Positions 28,452-38,100 of a DNA stretch of 64,000 nt are shown here, piece by piece (the first letter of the stretch is position 1; each line of letters begins with the position of its first letter). The position numbers were made by a program, and so were the translations under genes. This stretch comes from Arcticibacter pallidicorallinus (GTDB lineage Bacteria > Bacteroidota > Bacteroidia > Sphingobacteriales > Sphingobacteriaceae), in NCBI RefSeq assembly GCF_003002875.1, contig NZ_PVTH01000002.1, positions 248,001 through 312,000 on the forward strand, in the 5' to 3' direction. The notes beneath the pieces are model-generated. The model was not told the DNA's origin. It made no database searches and worked only from the letters and a program-made list of their open reading frames with translations.

Positions 28452-28655
28452 AGGTAGTGTTTTTTAGATTTAGAGATAGAATAGTTTTTTGGGGGCGTTT
28501 GTTTTCAATTATTTAAAACTGCACAGTGCCTGGATTTAAGTAAACCGGATGCTTTTCACATGGCTATAGACCATATTATGAAGGGCCGTCTGTTAGCAAC
28601 CGATAAAAATCGTATTTATATGCAGCCCATAATATATCGTCATACAGGCGTGATG

Positions 28656-28685
28656 AGTCCGACTTAACAGGTATAAAGTCGGACT
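28656..28685. terminator. 10-bp inverted repeat downstream of MarR gene
   Basis: AGTCCGACTT and AAGTCGGACT are exact complements around a 10-nt loop. It lies in the 294-bp gap between the catalase start and the MarR stop, with no T-run. It could be a terminator of marR or an operator before the catalase; nothing else was recognised in this gap. Confidence 0.35.
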
Positions 28686-28745
28686 AATTACGGGTGTACG
28701 TGGCGTTGAATACGCTTTTATATAAAGGCGGTTTAGCCTGAGTCT

Positions 28746-29354
28746 CTACACGAGAGCTTTTGATTCGTGGAAGTCTTCGAGCTTAGAGAGCAGACGGATG
28801 AGATCCATTTTTTCCTGGTAGGTTAGTGGTTCGGTAACGTTTCTTGTAGCGATCCGGATATTTTGCATATTCTGATTTAGCAACTCAGTTCCCTTGGGCG
28901 TGATATGGATAATTTTGTTTCTCTTATCGCCGCTGTGTCCTGTTTGTTCGACTAACCCGCTTTTGATTAATCTATTTACTATTTGTATGCCGGCAGACTT
29001 TTCATGAACGTTCATTTTAATCAAGGCCGTTTTACTCATGCTTCCGAACGACATCAGTGTGATGAGGTAGATAAAATCATCAGGTGTTGAAAACTCAGTA
29101 TCTATAATCGCAGATTTTGCCTGAAGTTTTGCATACCTAAATAAATGAACTAAAGACGTGTTGATTACGCTGTCTGCAGAGCGCCCTTTAGATTTTCCTT
29201 CCCATTCTGGCTCCTCCAAGGTTCGAGCCCCATTTTTCTGAAGATGTTCGTTCAGCCACTGTCCGAATATATAGACATCCTGACCATTATTAGGGGACTC
29301 TTTTTCGTACAGTTTTACTAAGCCAATCAACTCTGTGACCAAATCGTAGTACAT
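28746..29354 (-). CDS. MarR-family transcriptional regulator
   Basis: 202 residues, longer than the usual 140-160 because of an N-terminal extension of about 60. The winged helix is at about 80-165 (GSMSKTALIKMNVHEKSAGI, then RLIKSGLVEQTGHSGDKRNK and the wing IIHITPKG). A perfect 12-bp palindrome lies 13 nt before its ATG and points to autoregulation. Divergent from the fasciclin lipoprotein gene, which may be a target. Confidence 0.88.
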   Translation of the reverse strand: MYYDLVTELIGLVKLYEKESPNNGQDVYIFGQWLNEHLQKNGARTLEEPEWEGKSKGRSADSVINTSLVHLFRYAKLQAKSAIIDTEFSTPDDFIYLITLMSFGSMSKTALIKMNVHEKSAGIQIVNRLIKSGLVEQTGHSGDKRNKIIHITPKGTELLNQNMQNIRIATRNVTEPLTYQEKMDLIRLLSKLEDFHESKALV

Positions 29355-29366
29355 AATCTAATAATA

Positions 29367-29378
29367 TCGTTTAAACGA
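29367..29378. promoter_or_regulatory. Palindromic operator candidate TCGTTTAAACGA
   Basis: Perfect 12-bp palindrome in the 153-bp divergent region between the MarR gene (start 29354) and the fasciclin gene (start 29508). Position and symmetry fit a MarR dimer site. Confidence 0.45.
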
Positions 29379-29507
29379 AAATAAGCTTTTTTAGTGTAAT
29401 AATGTACTTTTTTAGGTTTTGTTTGGACAGTTTTGTGGGAATAAATAGATGTTGTAACACTTAAGGCATGGAATTTGACTATCTGTAAGTATAAAAAAAT
29501 ACTAATT

Positions 29508-30464
29508 ATGAAAAGTTTAAAATTCAACCTATTGAAAAAGTCAGTTCTGATGCTGGCGGTTAGCTCCACAGTGCTATTCAGTGCGTGTAGCAAAGACGAT
29601 GACGAGGAGATGGCAGCAAATCAGACCATCACCCAGATTGTAGTTAGCAACAATAATTTTTCCTTGCTTGAAACAGCCGTAGTACATGCCGGACTCGCCG
29701 ACGTTCTAAGTGGGAAAGGTCCGTTTACTGTATTCGCTCCTAACAACCAGGCGTTTGCAGCAGCAGGTTTGGACACGGAGGCTAAAATAAAGGCAGTTCC
29801 GGTAGAGACTTTAAAGAAGATATTGCTTTATCACGTTTTAGGTCAGCGAGTACCCGCCTCAGGAATAGCCAGCGCGGCTAACACACCTGTGAGGACGGCA
29901 GCAGAACTGGATGTATTTATTACGAAAAATGCTTCCGGGGTATTTGTTAACGGTGCTTCCGTAGTTCAAGCAGATGTAATGGCAAGTAACGGAATAATAC
30001 ATGTTATCAATACTGTTTTAATGCCACCGATGGGAAATATTGTTCAGACCGCTCAGGCTAACCCTAACTTCAGCATGCTGGTAGCAGCAGTGTTAAGAGC
30101 CAGCCAGGGAAGTACTAATGTCGCACAGGTATTATCCGGTCAAGGTCCGTTAACTGTATTTGCTCCGACTAATCAGGCCTTTATGAATGCCGGCTTTGCT
30201 AATGTTGCCGCTATTCAGGCTGCAGATCCTGCAGTGTTGACCAGCATACTGACTTACCATGTAGTGGCAGCTCGCGTTTTTTCAAGTGATCTGACTGAAG
30301 GAGCTAAGCCTGCTACTGTAAATGGAGGCACTGTTAGTATCACCTTAGCAGGAGGAGCAAAAGTAAAGGGTAATAAGAATACTACCGCTTCAGTAATTTC
30401 TCCGGCCAATATGGTGACAACCAACGGTGTGATTCATGTGATCGATCAAGTTTTATTGCCTTAA
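29508..30464 (+). CDS. Surface lipoprotein with two fasciclin (FAS1) domains
   Basis: 318 residues from the ATG at 29508. Signal peptide with lipobox LFSAC (Cys27), immediately followed by SKDDDEE, an acidic signal of the kind that sends Bacteroidota lipoproteins to the cell surface. Two FAS1 domains, each with a GPFTVFAPNNQAF/GPLTVFAPTNQAF start and a NGIIHVINTVLMP/NGVIHVIDQVLLP end. FAS1 domains mediate adhesion or matrix contacts. Ends before a strong terminator. Confidence 0.92.
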   Translation: MKSLKFNLLKKSVLMLAVSSTVLFSACSKDDDEEMAANQTITQIVVSNNNFSLLETAVVHAGLADVLSGKGPFTVFAPNNQAFAAAGLDTEAKIKAVPVETLKKILLYHVLGQRVPASGIASAANTPVRTAAELDVFITKNASGVFVNGASVVQADVMASNGIIHVINTVLMPPMGNIVQTAQANPNFSMLVAAVLRASQGSTNVAQVLSGQGPLTVFAPTNQAFMNAGFANVAAIQAADPAVLTSILTYHVVAARVFSSDLTEGAKPATVNGGTVSITLAGGAKVKGNKNTTASVISPANMVTTNGVIHVIDQVLLP

Positions 30465-30486
30465 GTTTTGTTAGTTGTTCTGTGAG

Positions 30487-30534
30487 ACCGAAGCAATTAT
30501 CAGTTGTGTACTGGTAGTTGTTTCGGTTTTTTTG
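30487..30534 (+). terminator. Rho-independent terminator after fasciclin gene
   Basis: 17-bp stem (30487-30503 with 30511-30527, three G-U pairs), 7-nt loop, then a run of T with one G. Confidence 0.85.
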
Positions 30535-30564
30535 TTTTGGGATTTCTTTTAGTATTTTGCCTGG

Positions 30565-31737
30565 ATGAACTCCCCAATAAACCTGGCTGAATCTAAACCT
30601 CATTACCAAATACTTGACGGCCTGCGTGGCGTAGCGGCTTTGATCGTTGTGCTGTTCCATATATTCGAGGCGCATGCATTCGGGAAGCGTACGGAGCAAA
30701 TTATTAATCATGGTTATCTTGCTGTTGATTTTTTCTTTTTGCTGTCGGGCTTTGTGATCAGCTACGCCTATGATGACCGATGGAGTAAAATGTCTTTTAA
30801 GGATTTCTTTCTCAGGCGAATCATTCGTCTTCATCCGATGATCATAGTAGGCTCGTTGATTGGTGCCCTCTTGTTTTATTTTCAAGACTCGGAGGCTCTG
30901 GGAATGAACGTCAGTGAGGTTCCGCTGGGCAGGATGCTGATCGTCATGCTGATTGGTTTTACGTTGATTCCGGTGGGTAAAGGTTTGGATGTGAGAGGTT
31001 GGAATGAGATGCATCCTCTGAACGGACCAGCATGGTCTTTGTTTTTTGAGTACATCGCCAATATCACGTACGCCTTGGTGTTGCGTCATCTTTCGAACGT
31101 GATTCTGTTCGTTTTGGCGATCGTGGCTGCCGGCTTTACTCTGCAGCATTTGCTGACACATCCCAATGGTGATATGATTGGTGGTTGGACGATTGACGAT
31201 CCTTTGCAGTTGAAGATCGGATTTACCCGGCTAGCCTATCCATTTCTTGCGGGTTTGCTTCTTGCCCGTCTTGTGAAGTTGAGATACATCAATCATGCAT
31301 TTCCGATTACCGCGATCTTCTTAACGATACTACTGGCGTTGCCGCGGGTAGGGTTGAAGGAAGAGCCCTGGCAGAACGGCTTGTATGATGCGGTGTGTAT
31401 TCTGATCTTGTTTCCTGTGATCATATGGCTCGGGGCCGGAGGGAATGTGGAAGGAGAAAGATCAAAGAGGTTCTGTAAATTTCTTGGAGACATATCCTAT
31501 CCGATCTACATTACGCACTACCCTCTGATATATGCCTACACTGCCTGGGCTGCGAATGGTGACCGTACTCTGGAGCAATGTTTGTTATATGGTTCTTTAA
31601 CATTTGTCGGATCGGTGGCTATAGCTTATGGAACGATGAAGTTTTATGACATCCCGGTAAGGGAATGGTTGCGTAAGCGGTTTTTAATTGGGAAGGGGCT
31701 TGATAGCATTTTGCAGGTGCGTCCCCGCATGAGTTGA
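30565..31737 (+). CDS. OafA-type membrane acyltransferase
   Basis: 390 residues, acyltransferase family 3. N-terminal LDGLRGVAALIVVLFHIFEA carries the conserved His, followed by about ten membrane helices and a FFLLSGFVISY segment. Such enzymes O-acetylate or acylate cell-surface glycans or antibiotics. Isolated gene between terminators, so its substrate cannot be inferred from context. Confidence 0.9.
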   Translation: MNSPINLAESKPHYQILDGLRGVAALIVVLFHIFEAHAFGKRTEQIINHGYLAVDFFFLLSGFVISYAYDDRWSKMSFKDFFLRRIIRLHPMIIVGSLIGALLFYFQDSEALGMNVSEVPLGRMLIVMLIGFTLIPVGKGLDVRGWNEMHPLNGPAWSLFFEYIANITYALVLRHLSNVILFVLAIVAAGFTLQHLLTHPNGDMIGGWTIDDPLQLKIGFTRLAYPFLAGLLLARLVKLRYINHAFPITAIFLTILLALPRVGLKEEPWQNGLYDAVCILILFPVIIWLGAGGNVEGERSKRFCKFLGDISYPIYITHYPLIYAYTAWAANGDRTLEQCLLYGSLTFVGSVAIAYGTMKFYDIPVREWLRKRFLIGKGLDSILQVRPRMS

Positions 31738-31747
31738 ACTAAAACGA

Positions 31748-31774
31748 AAAAAGCTCCTGAGAAAGGAGCTTTTT
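31748..31774. terminator. Bidirectional terminator (acyltransferase / tRNA-Met)
   Basis: AAAAAGCTCCT-gagaa-AGGAGCTTTTT, perfect 11-bp stem with A- and T-tracts, so it works for the plus-strand acyltransferase and the minus-strand tRNA. Confidence 0.8.
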
Positions 31775-31787
31775 GTCTGTATCTGGG

Positions 31788-31861
31788 TAGCGGGGAGCAG
31801 GATCGAACTGCCGACCTCAGGGTTATGAATCCTGCGCTCTAACCATCTGAGCTACCCCGCC
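31788..31861 (-). tRNA. tRNA-Met (anticodon CAT)
   Basis: 74 nt cloverleaf on the minus strand: acceptor GGCGGGG/CCCCGCT with a G1-U72 wobble, D-stem GCTC/GAGC, anticodon loop TTCATAA, T-stem GGCAG/CTGCT with TTCGATC loop, discriminator A. CCA is not encoded. The last anticodon-stem pair is A31/C39, a mismatch. Elongator Met is most likely, but a CAT anticodon could also be Ile2 (lysidine-modified); the initiator is unlikely without its three G-C pairs. Confidence 0.9.
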
Positions 31862-32008
31862 GTTTTCCTATTTCTGATAAACTATGGTTTTGCTTATCGT
31901 TATGGGCATTGCTGCCTCCCGAAATTGGAGTTGCAAATATAGTTTAAAATACTTTTCTTTAGAAAATAAATCTAAAAATTGCTTGCAATTGATTTTTGAA
32001 CCGAGAAA

Positions 32009-32389
32009 ATGTCTGAAAAAAAGAAGTTTACGTTAGAGTACGAAGTTCATTCTTCTCCCAAAATACTGTTTTCTTTCCTAAATGAACCTAATGGACTGGC
32101 TCAATGGTTTGCCGATGACGTCAAATATAAGGAGCAGGTTTACTCTTTTCAGTGGGATGGAGAGGAGCATAGGGCGAAGCTCACCAGCATAAAGGAAAAT
32201 AAGTTAGTGCGTTTCAAATGGCTGGATGATGAACCTCAATGCTATTTCGAAATGGAGATTTTACAGGATGAGTTAACTAATGACGTGGCCCTGGCCATCA
32301 CTGATTTTGCTCCTCCCGAGGCTTTGGAAGAGCGCAGGCTGATATGGGACAACCAGATTCAGTATTTGATCAGTGTATTAGGTGCATAA
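32009..32389 (+). CDS. START-like (SRPBCC/AHSA1-type) domain protein
   Basis: 126 residues: FTLEYEVHSSPKILFSFL start, GLAQWFADDV and RFKWLDDEPQCYFEM are typical of the Bacteroidota START-like family. No signal peptide. Hydrophobic-ligand fold; ligand unknown. 24 bp upstream of the LptF/G gene and probably co-transcribed. Confidence 0.85.
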   Translation: MSEKKKFTLEYEVHSSPKILFSFLNEPNGLAQWFADDVKYKEQVYSFQWDGEEHRAKLTSIKENKLVRFKWLDDEPQCYFEMEILQDELTNDVALAITDFAPPEALEERRLIWDNQIQYLISVLGA

Positions 32390-32401
32390 GCAACTAATCA
32401 C

Positions 32402-32409
32402 TAATTTTG
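32402..32409 (+). promoter_or_regulatory. TAATTTTG box before LptF/G gene
   Basis: Exact TAnnTTTG ending 4 nt before the GTG start at 32414. Would give an almost leaderless transcript if used. Confidence 0.3.
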
Positions 32410-32413
32410 CATA

Positions 32414-33847
32414 GTGAAGAAAGTCTATCTGTTGATAATTAAGGCCTTTATCAAGCCTTTCATTGTCACCTTTTTCATTGTGATGTTCGTGTTATTGATG
32501 TTGTTTTTGTTTAAATACATCGATGACCTCATTGGTAAAGGATTTGAATGGCATGTCATTGTGCGCTTGCTATGGTACGCTTCGGCTACCAATGTGGCCA
32601 TGGCTTTGCCTCTCGCCATGTTGCTTTCGTCTATCATGACCTTCGGAAACCTTGGAGAAAGTTACGAGCTGGTGGCTATAAAGTCTATTGGCGTCTCTCT
32701 TCAGAAGGCTATGCGACCGCTTTTCGTGCTGGTAACCGCCCTTAGTATATCTGCCTTTTTATTTTCGGACTATATGCTTCCGGTTGCGAACCTGAAGATG
32801 GGCTCGCTTTTGTACGACGTCAGGAACCAGAAAGCTTCTTTTCTGATTGAGGAGGGGATATTTAATAATACCATAGAAGGCTATGCCATTCGTGTTCAGG
32901 AAAAAGGAAAGGATGGACGTACGTTAAAAAACGTGATGATCTATGATCAGACGGGACCCAATGGAAATCCTTCCACTACATTGGCGAAAGAGGGTATTAT
33001 GTATAAGACTAACAAGGACAGGACGCTTGTTCTGGAACTGAAGGACGGGGTTCGTTACGAGGAAACTTCGGGCGATAAAGGATATAACCCGAGGGAGCGT
33101 TTTACGCGCTATCGCTTCAAGGCGACGGAACAGAAGTTCCCACTGGACGACTTCGAAATGAAGCGTACCGATGAAAATCTTTTTAAGTCAAATTATGCCA
33201 TGCTGAACCTTCGGCAATTGAAGCTATACAGGGATTCTACAAGCAGGCAGGCTGATAGCGTTGCGAAGGCAATCATGCCGTTTATTGCACCTTCATACCG
33301 TTTATTTAGCTATGTTCAGCCGCCCACAGAACCTATAAAATCTGTACCCGATTATAAAGGGAATATTTCGGAAATCTTTCATAATACTGAGAAGTCAGCT
33401 GCTGTTAGCGCGGCCCTTAATGAAGCGCGTTCTGTAACAGAGACACTCACGGGGAGAAGTGAAGAATACCTGTCTATCCAGAAAACCATTCGCCGGTATA
33501 TTATCGAGTATAATCGCAAGTTTACTTTGTCGGTATCCTGTTTACTCCTTTTCTCTATAGGTGCTCCGCTGGGTGCCATCATTCGTAAAGGAGGGTTGGG
33601 TCTGCCCGTGGTGATGTCGATCATTTTCTTTTTGATCTATCATATTATATCTACTATCGGTGAGAAGTCAGCAAGGGAAGGGACCATGTCTCCGATTGTC
33701 GGTATGTGGATCGCGATAGCAGTTTTAACGCCCTTAGGTATATTTCTGACCTATAAGTCAACCAGTGATTCGGCTTTATTTGATATTGAGTCGTATAAGC
33801 AGGCTTTTATAAAGTTTTTCAAGCGCTTCAAGAAGAACAAAGGTTAA
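32414..33847 (+). CDS. LptF/LptG-family permease
   Basis: 477 residues starting at GTG. YjgP/YjgQ family: three N-terminal helices (residues about 10-125), a large periplasmic domain, three C-terminal helices (about 375-455). Works with LptB to lift lipopolysaccharide or lipooligosaccharide from the inner membrane onto the Lpt bridge. The partner permease and lptB are not in the window. Whether this is LptF or LptG cannot be told. Confidence 0.9.
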   Translation: MKKVYLLIIKAFIKPFIVTFFIVMFVLLMLFLFKYIDDLIGKGFEWHVIVRLLWYASATNVAMALPLAMLLSSIMTFGNLGESYELVAIKSIGVSLQKAMRPLFVLVTALSISAFLFSDYMLPVANLKMGSLLYDVRNQKASFLIEEGIFNNTIEGYAIRVQEKGKDGRTLKNVMIYDQTGPNGNPSTTLAKEGIMYKTNKDRTLVLELKDGVRYEETSGDKGYNPRERFTRYRFKATEQKFPLDDFEMKRTDENLFKSNYAMLNLRQLKLYRDSTSRQADSVAKAIMPFIAPSYRLFSYVQPPTEPIKSVPDYKGNISEIFHNTEKSAAVSAALNEARSVTETLTGRSEEYLSIQKTIRRYIIEYNRKFTLSVSCLLLFSIGAPLGAIIRKGGLGLPVVMSIIFFLIYHIISTIGEKSAREGTMSPIVGMWIAIAVLTPLGIFLTYKSTSDSALFDIESYKQAFIKFFKRFKKNKG

Positions 33848-33905
33848 GGGTTCAGGCTGTCTACAAATCTTACACGTCCATTATAGTTTTGTTAGGTGTT
33901 TAGCT

Positions 33906-33913
33906 TAATTTTG
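33906..33913 (+). promoter_or_regulatory. ribBA -7 box (TAATTTTG)
   Basis: Exact TAnnTTTG, 7 nt before the ribBA ATG; a TTTTG lies 14 bp upstream, which is short for a -33 element. Confidence 0.4.
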
Positions 33914-33920
33914 TAAGCAA

Positions 33921-35138
33921 ATGGATATTAAACTTAATACAATTGAAGAAGCCATTGACGACCTGAAGGCCGGCAAGGTGATCATTGTAGTGGACGATGA
34001 AGACAGGGAGAACGAGGGTGATTTTGTTACTACGGCCCGTAATATTACTCCTGAGATTATAAATTTTATGGCTTCGCAGGGTCGGGGTCTTATCTGTGCG
34101 CCGCTGACGGAAAGCCGCTGTGACGAATTGGGACTGAATCTGATGGTAGGAACCAATACAGCACTTCATGAAACGAATTTTACGGTGTCTGTTGACTTGA
34201 TAGGAAATGGTTGTACAACCGGTATTTCGGCGTCAGACCGCTCCAAGACTATTCAGGCGCTGATTGATCCTTCTACCCGTCCGGAAGACCTTGGTCGTCC
34301 GGGACATGTGTTTCCCCTTCGCGCCAAAGATGGTGGGGTTCTTCGTCGGGCAGGTCATACGGAGGCGGTAATTGACTTTGCCAGTCTTGCTGGTATGGAG
34401 CCGGCAGGTGTGCTGGTTGAGATCATGAAAGAGGACGGCGAAATGGCGCGCCTGCCTGATCTGATGCTTATTGCTGAAAGATTTGATCTGAAGATCGTTT
34501 CCATTAAAGATCTGATTAATTACCGGTTGAAGACCGAATCTTTGATCGCTAAGGAGGTTTCGGTAACACTGCCTACTCAATGGGGAACATTTCAAATGGT
34601 GGCTTATACGCAGACAGATACGCAGGAACATCACCTGGCTCTGGTAAAGGGCGAATGGAATGAAGACGAGCCCGTACTGGTTAGGGTCCACAGCTCTTGT
34701 GTTACAGGTGATATTTTCGGATCATGCCGCTGTGATTGTGGGCCTCAGTTGCATAAGGCTATGGAGATGATTGAAGCTGAAGGAAAGGGCGCGATCATTT
34801 ATATGAATCAGGAGGGCCGGGGTATTGGTCTCATCAACAAGCTTCATGCTTACAATCTTCAGGAGAACGGATTCGATACTGTTGATGCCAATCTACAGCT
34901 TGGCTTTAAGATGGATCAAAGGGATTATGGTGTTGGAGCGCAGATACTAAGAAGCCTTGGTATTACGAAGATGAGGTTATTGTCTAATAACCCGAGCAAG
35001 CGGGCAGGCCTAATCGGTTATGGGATTGAGATTGTTGAGAATATTCCGATCGAAATTGCCTCGAACCAACATAACGAACAATACCTTTTAACTAAAAGGG
35101 ATAGAATGGGGCATTCTATCTTGAATAAAATAGTATAA
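33921..35138 (+). CDS. ribBA: Bifunctional DHBP synthase / GTP cyclohydrolase II
   Basis: 405 residues. Residues 1-205 are RibB ([11 protein letters not shown] at 24-34), making 3,4-dihydroxy-2-butanone 4-phosphate; residues 206-405 are RibA with the zinc motif [15 protein letters not shown] and QEGRGIGL, opening GTP. Both are the entry steps of riboflavin synthesis. Convergent with tamB with only 3 bp between stops and no hairpin. No FMN riboswitch is seen in the short leader. Confidence 0.96.
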   Translation: MDIKLNTIEEAIDDLKAGKVIIVVDDEDRENEGDFVTTARNITPEIINFMASQGRGLICAPLTESRCDELGLNLMVGTNTALHETNFTVSVDLIGNGCTTGISASDRSKTIQALIDPSTRPEDLGRPGHVFPLRAKDGGVLRRAGHTEAVIDFASLAGMEPAGVLVEIMKEDGEMARLPDLMLIAERFDLKIVSIKDLINYRLKTESLIAKEVSVTLPTQWGTFQMVAYTQTDTQEHHLALVKGEWNEDEPVLVRVHSSCVTGDIFGSCRCDCGPQLHKAMEMIEAEGKGAIIYMNQEGRGIGLINKLHAYNLQENGFDTVDANLQLGFKMDQRDYGVGAQILRSLGITKMRLLSNNPSKRAGLIGYGIEIVENIPIEIASNQHNEQYLLTKRDRMGHSILNKIV

Positions 35139-35141
35139 TAA

Positions 35142-38100
35142 TTATCTGGATTTCCGTTGTGAGTCGCTGCCGCCTGGTAAAATAGCAGCAGATGGTCCGA
35201 CGGGTTTCTGCTGATTTGGTGAAGGGGTGGGAGTAGGCAGTTGCCTTCTTTCATCCCTTCTTCGTTTTCCGATGAGGGCTCTTAGGAATTCTCTTAAATT
35301 TTCAAAATCCTGACGGTAAACAAGTCCCAGCGCACTAATGTATTCATTGTCAGGGTTAAGGAAGTTTCTGTTATTGGGCCGGTTTGACGCCCTGGCATTC
35401 AGACTTCCGTCCTTTCGTAACAGATATAATAATTCGACATCCCTGGCTACTGAACTACCTATGAAATTCAGATCATTTAGCTCGGTTCTTCTATCGGTAA
35501 CCCCACCTGTAATAACCAGTCGATCTTCGAGCAGGCGAAGGGATGCACTGGCTTCATTAAGTGACCGAATGTTTAGGTCGACAAAGTTCAGATTAAGCGA
35601 TTGCGCGAGGATGTTGTTCAGCTGATTGAAGAATAACTCCGTCCCTGCACTGAAGAGGGTTGAGTTCACAGCCTGAACGTTCACAGAGCCTGTATTTGGA
35701 GAAAAAGATCTCCTGACAATCAGACTCAGCGCCTGCGTGTTCTTATTGTTTACGTCATTGAAATAGCTTTGTAACTCATCCTTCACTTTTGTATCAGTAG
35801 GGAAGTTGATATCAAAAGATATATCCGGTTGAGTCAGATTTCCGTTCAGGTTCATAATGGCCTCAGCGAGCACCCGTCCTTCTTCTGCCGCCCTTCCTGC
35901 AGCGAGGTATAATGGGCGTATATCTGTCCGGACACTGTAGGCGGCTTTCAGATTGATTAAAGCGTCGGCAGGATCACCAGTCCATCTGATGGAACCTCCC
36001 TGGCTCAGGTCGAAAATTTTATTAATGAAATCTTGTGCCGTGAATTGGAATTTACCACTAGAGATCAGGTAATCTCCATACATTTCGAAGTCGCCCTGAC
36101 TGGTGATTTTAAGGTTAAGTGTTGCATTTCCGCGGCCGTTCAACTTGCCCAGATTGGTGATGATGTTCACTTCGCTATTTTCGTCTACCACGAGGTCAAA
36201 GTTCATCGCGATGCCTCTGAACAATGAAGGCGCAAGAGGAGTGAAGGTAGAATCTTTGGCAACGAACGTAATATAATCGTTATTGGAAATGGTCTCTGAT
36301 CCGTTTAATGGAATATTGAAAACAGTGCCCTCCTCTGTTTTTGCATTAATATCAATACTCATGTTATTGGTTGGCCCTTTAAACTTGAATATTCCTGTGG
36401 CGAAGGCTGTTCCGTAATAGACGGGATTGTCTTTGACTGTGGTATTCAAAGACATGAACTTGTTTGCCCTGATGGAGATATCCAGGAGGGGATTTTTCAG
36501 ATCGGTCAGGTCTACCGTACCTGTAGCAACCGCGAGGTTGTTGTTAATATCCCTTAATTCCAGATTTTCTAGCTTAATTACACTGTTTTCGACGGATACT
36601 TCATCAGTAATGCGATAAGGAGTTCTGAGATAATTTACTGTTAAGTGTGCATCTTTCAATCCTAAAGTTCCGTTGATGCGAGGGTCAAGAATGTTGCCGC
36701 TGACGTTGACTTTGGCTGAGACCTGTCCCTGTACATCGGACACAAGGCTCTTGATAGCGGGAGTGAAAATCACCAACTCATTATCTTCCATTGTGAGGTC
36801 AAGATCCAATGTATTGACTTCTGCGCTGGCATTATAGGTGCCTACAACGTTCATGGTCTCCTTGCCATCCTTGAGGATGTCCATATTGACGTTCACTAGT
36901 TTGGTCACGTTATCAAGGCCAGCGGCGAGATTCAGATCGCCCACCCTGGTATTGTTCATCACCAGCGTATCGATCTTTAGCTGTGCTTCTATCTTGGGCT
37001 GTTTGAGTACAGAAGTGAGTGACACGTTTCCGTTGAGTTGTCCGCCCAGTACTACCCCTGCTGCCCTGGTCAGCGCGTTAAATGTGACAAGAGTGAAATT
37101 TTTGAAGTCTACGTTCAGCTTGTCTTCGGACTGATCGGATATAATGCCGTCGATCGTAAGAAGCTGCTCATTGCGTAAAAGCTCGAAGCCTTGAACAAAG
37201 ATCTTATTGTTGTCGAACTGCAACTTTACTTGTTCAGGAACACGCCAGACTTCCCGGTTGATAATGAAATCTGAGGGTAGAAGGCTTAGTTTGGCAAGCG
37301 TATCTGTTCCAAATTCAATCAATCCGTTGAGATCGAGCTGATTCGTAGCATCTTTATCTGATAGCTTAACGTTGAGCGACAGACTGTCATTGTACAGGAT
37401 ATTTGCAAGGTTGATGTTCTTAATGTACAAACTGTCTGTGATATCAATACGGTCGGCCGTCATGAAAAGGTTTAACGCCCGCCGAGCTGCCGACTCGTCA
37501 ATAATAAAGTTGTGAACCTTTATCTTTTTGTATTGTATGAGCTCGCTAGAGCCGTTGAGTGCTGCAATGCTATCTAAACTATTGAAGCGGCCGTAAAATA
37601 CTGCGCCCCTGGGTATTTGTAAATCAGGAAGTATCAACATCGCAACGGGAGCGAAATCTTTGATATTCAGGTAGAAGTTGAAGTCCTGGTCACCGACTTC
37701 GCGGATCTTAGCTTTCAGGGAGGGGATATAGCGTTTAACTACCGACTTAAAGTATGAAGGGAGCGTGTTAAGGTCATATTTTCCGCGAATATTTGCTTCC
37801 AGAATGTCTGAATTGATCGCCAGCAATCGTGAGCTGCCCATCCCTTCTGCCCGCACGCCGATCTCATCTACAAGAAGTGAACTGTCTTTGCTGGTGAGCC
37901 TGAGAGCGGTCAGTCTTAGATCACCCTCTATGTTGTTTAAATTATTTCCGGAAAAGGCAGTATTAACATTTACATTTAATTGAAGTGTGTCTTTGGTGAA
38001 ATGAAGCTTGTGAAGGTTAGCACGGGTAATCGATGCGTTAAACTTGAAGGCAGGAAGGTGTGTATTGAGGTTGATGTCTCCGTCGAAGCTGAGGTTGATG

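Noticed and set aside
28561-28660. Possible 29-codon ORF starting at 28577 between catalase and MarR genes
   Set aside because: Too short, no ribosome site or hydrophobic pattern; runs into an inverted repeat.
30382-31161. 259-codon open frame on the minus strand opposite the acyltransferase
   Set aside because: Antisense to a clear OafA-type gene, Gln/His/Arg-rich composition, no domain, and it runs through the fasciclin terminator.
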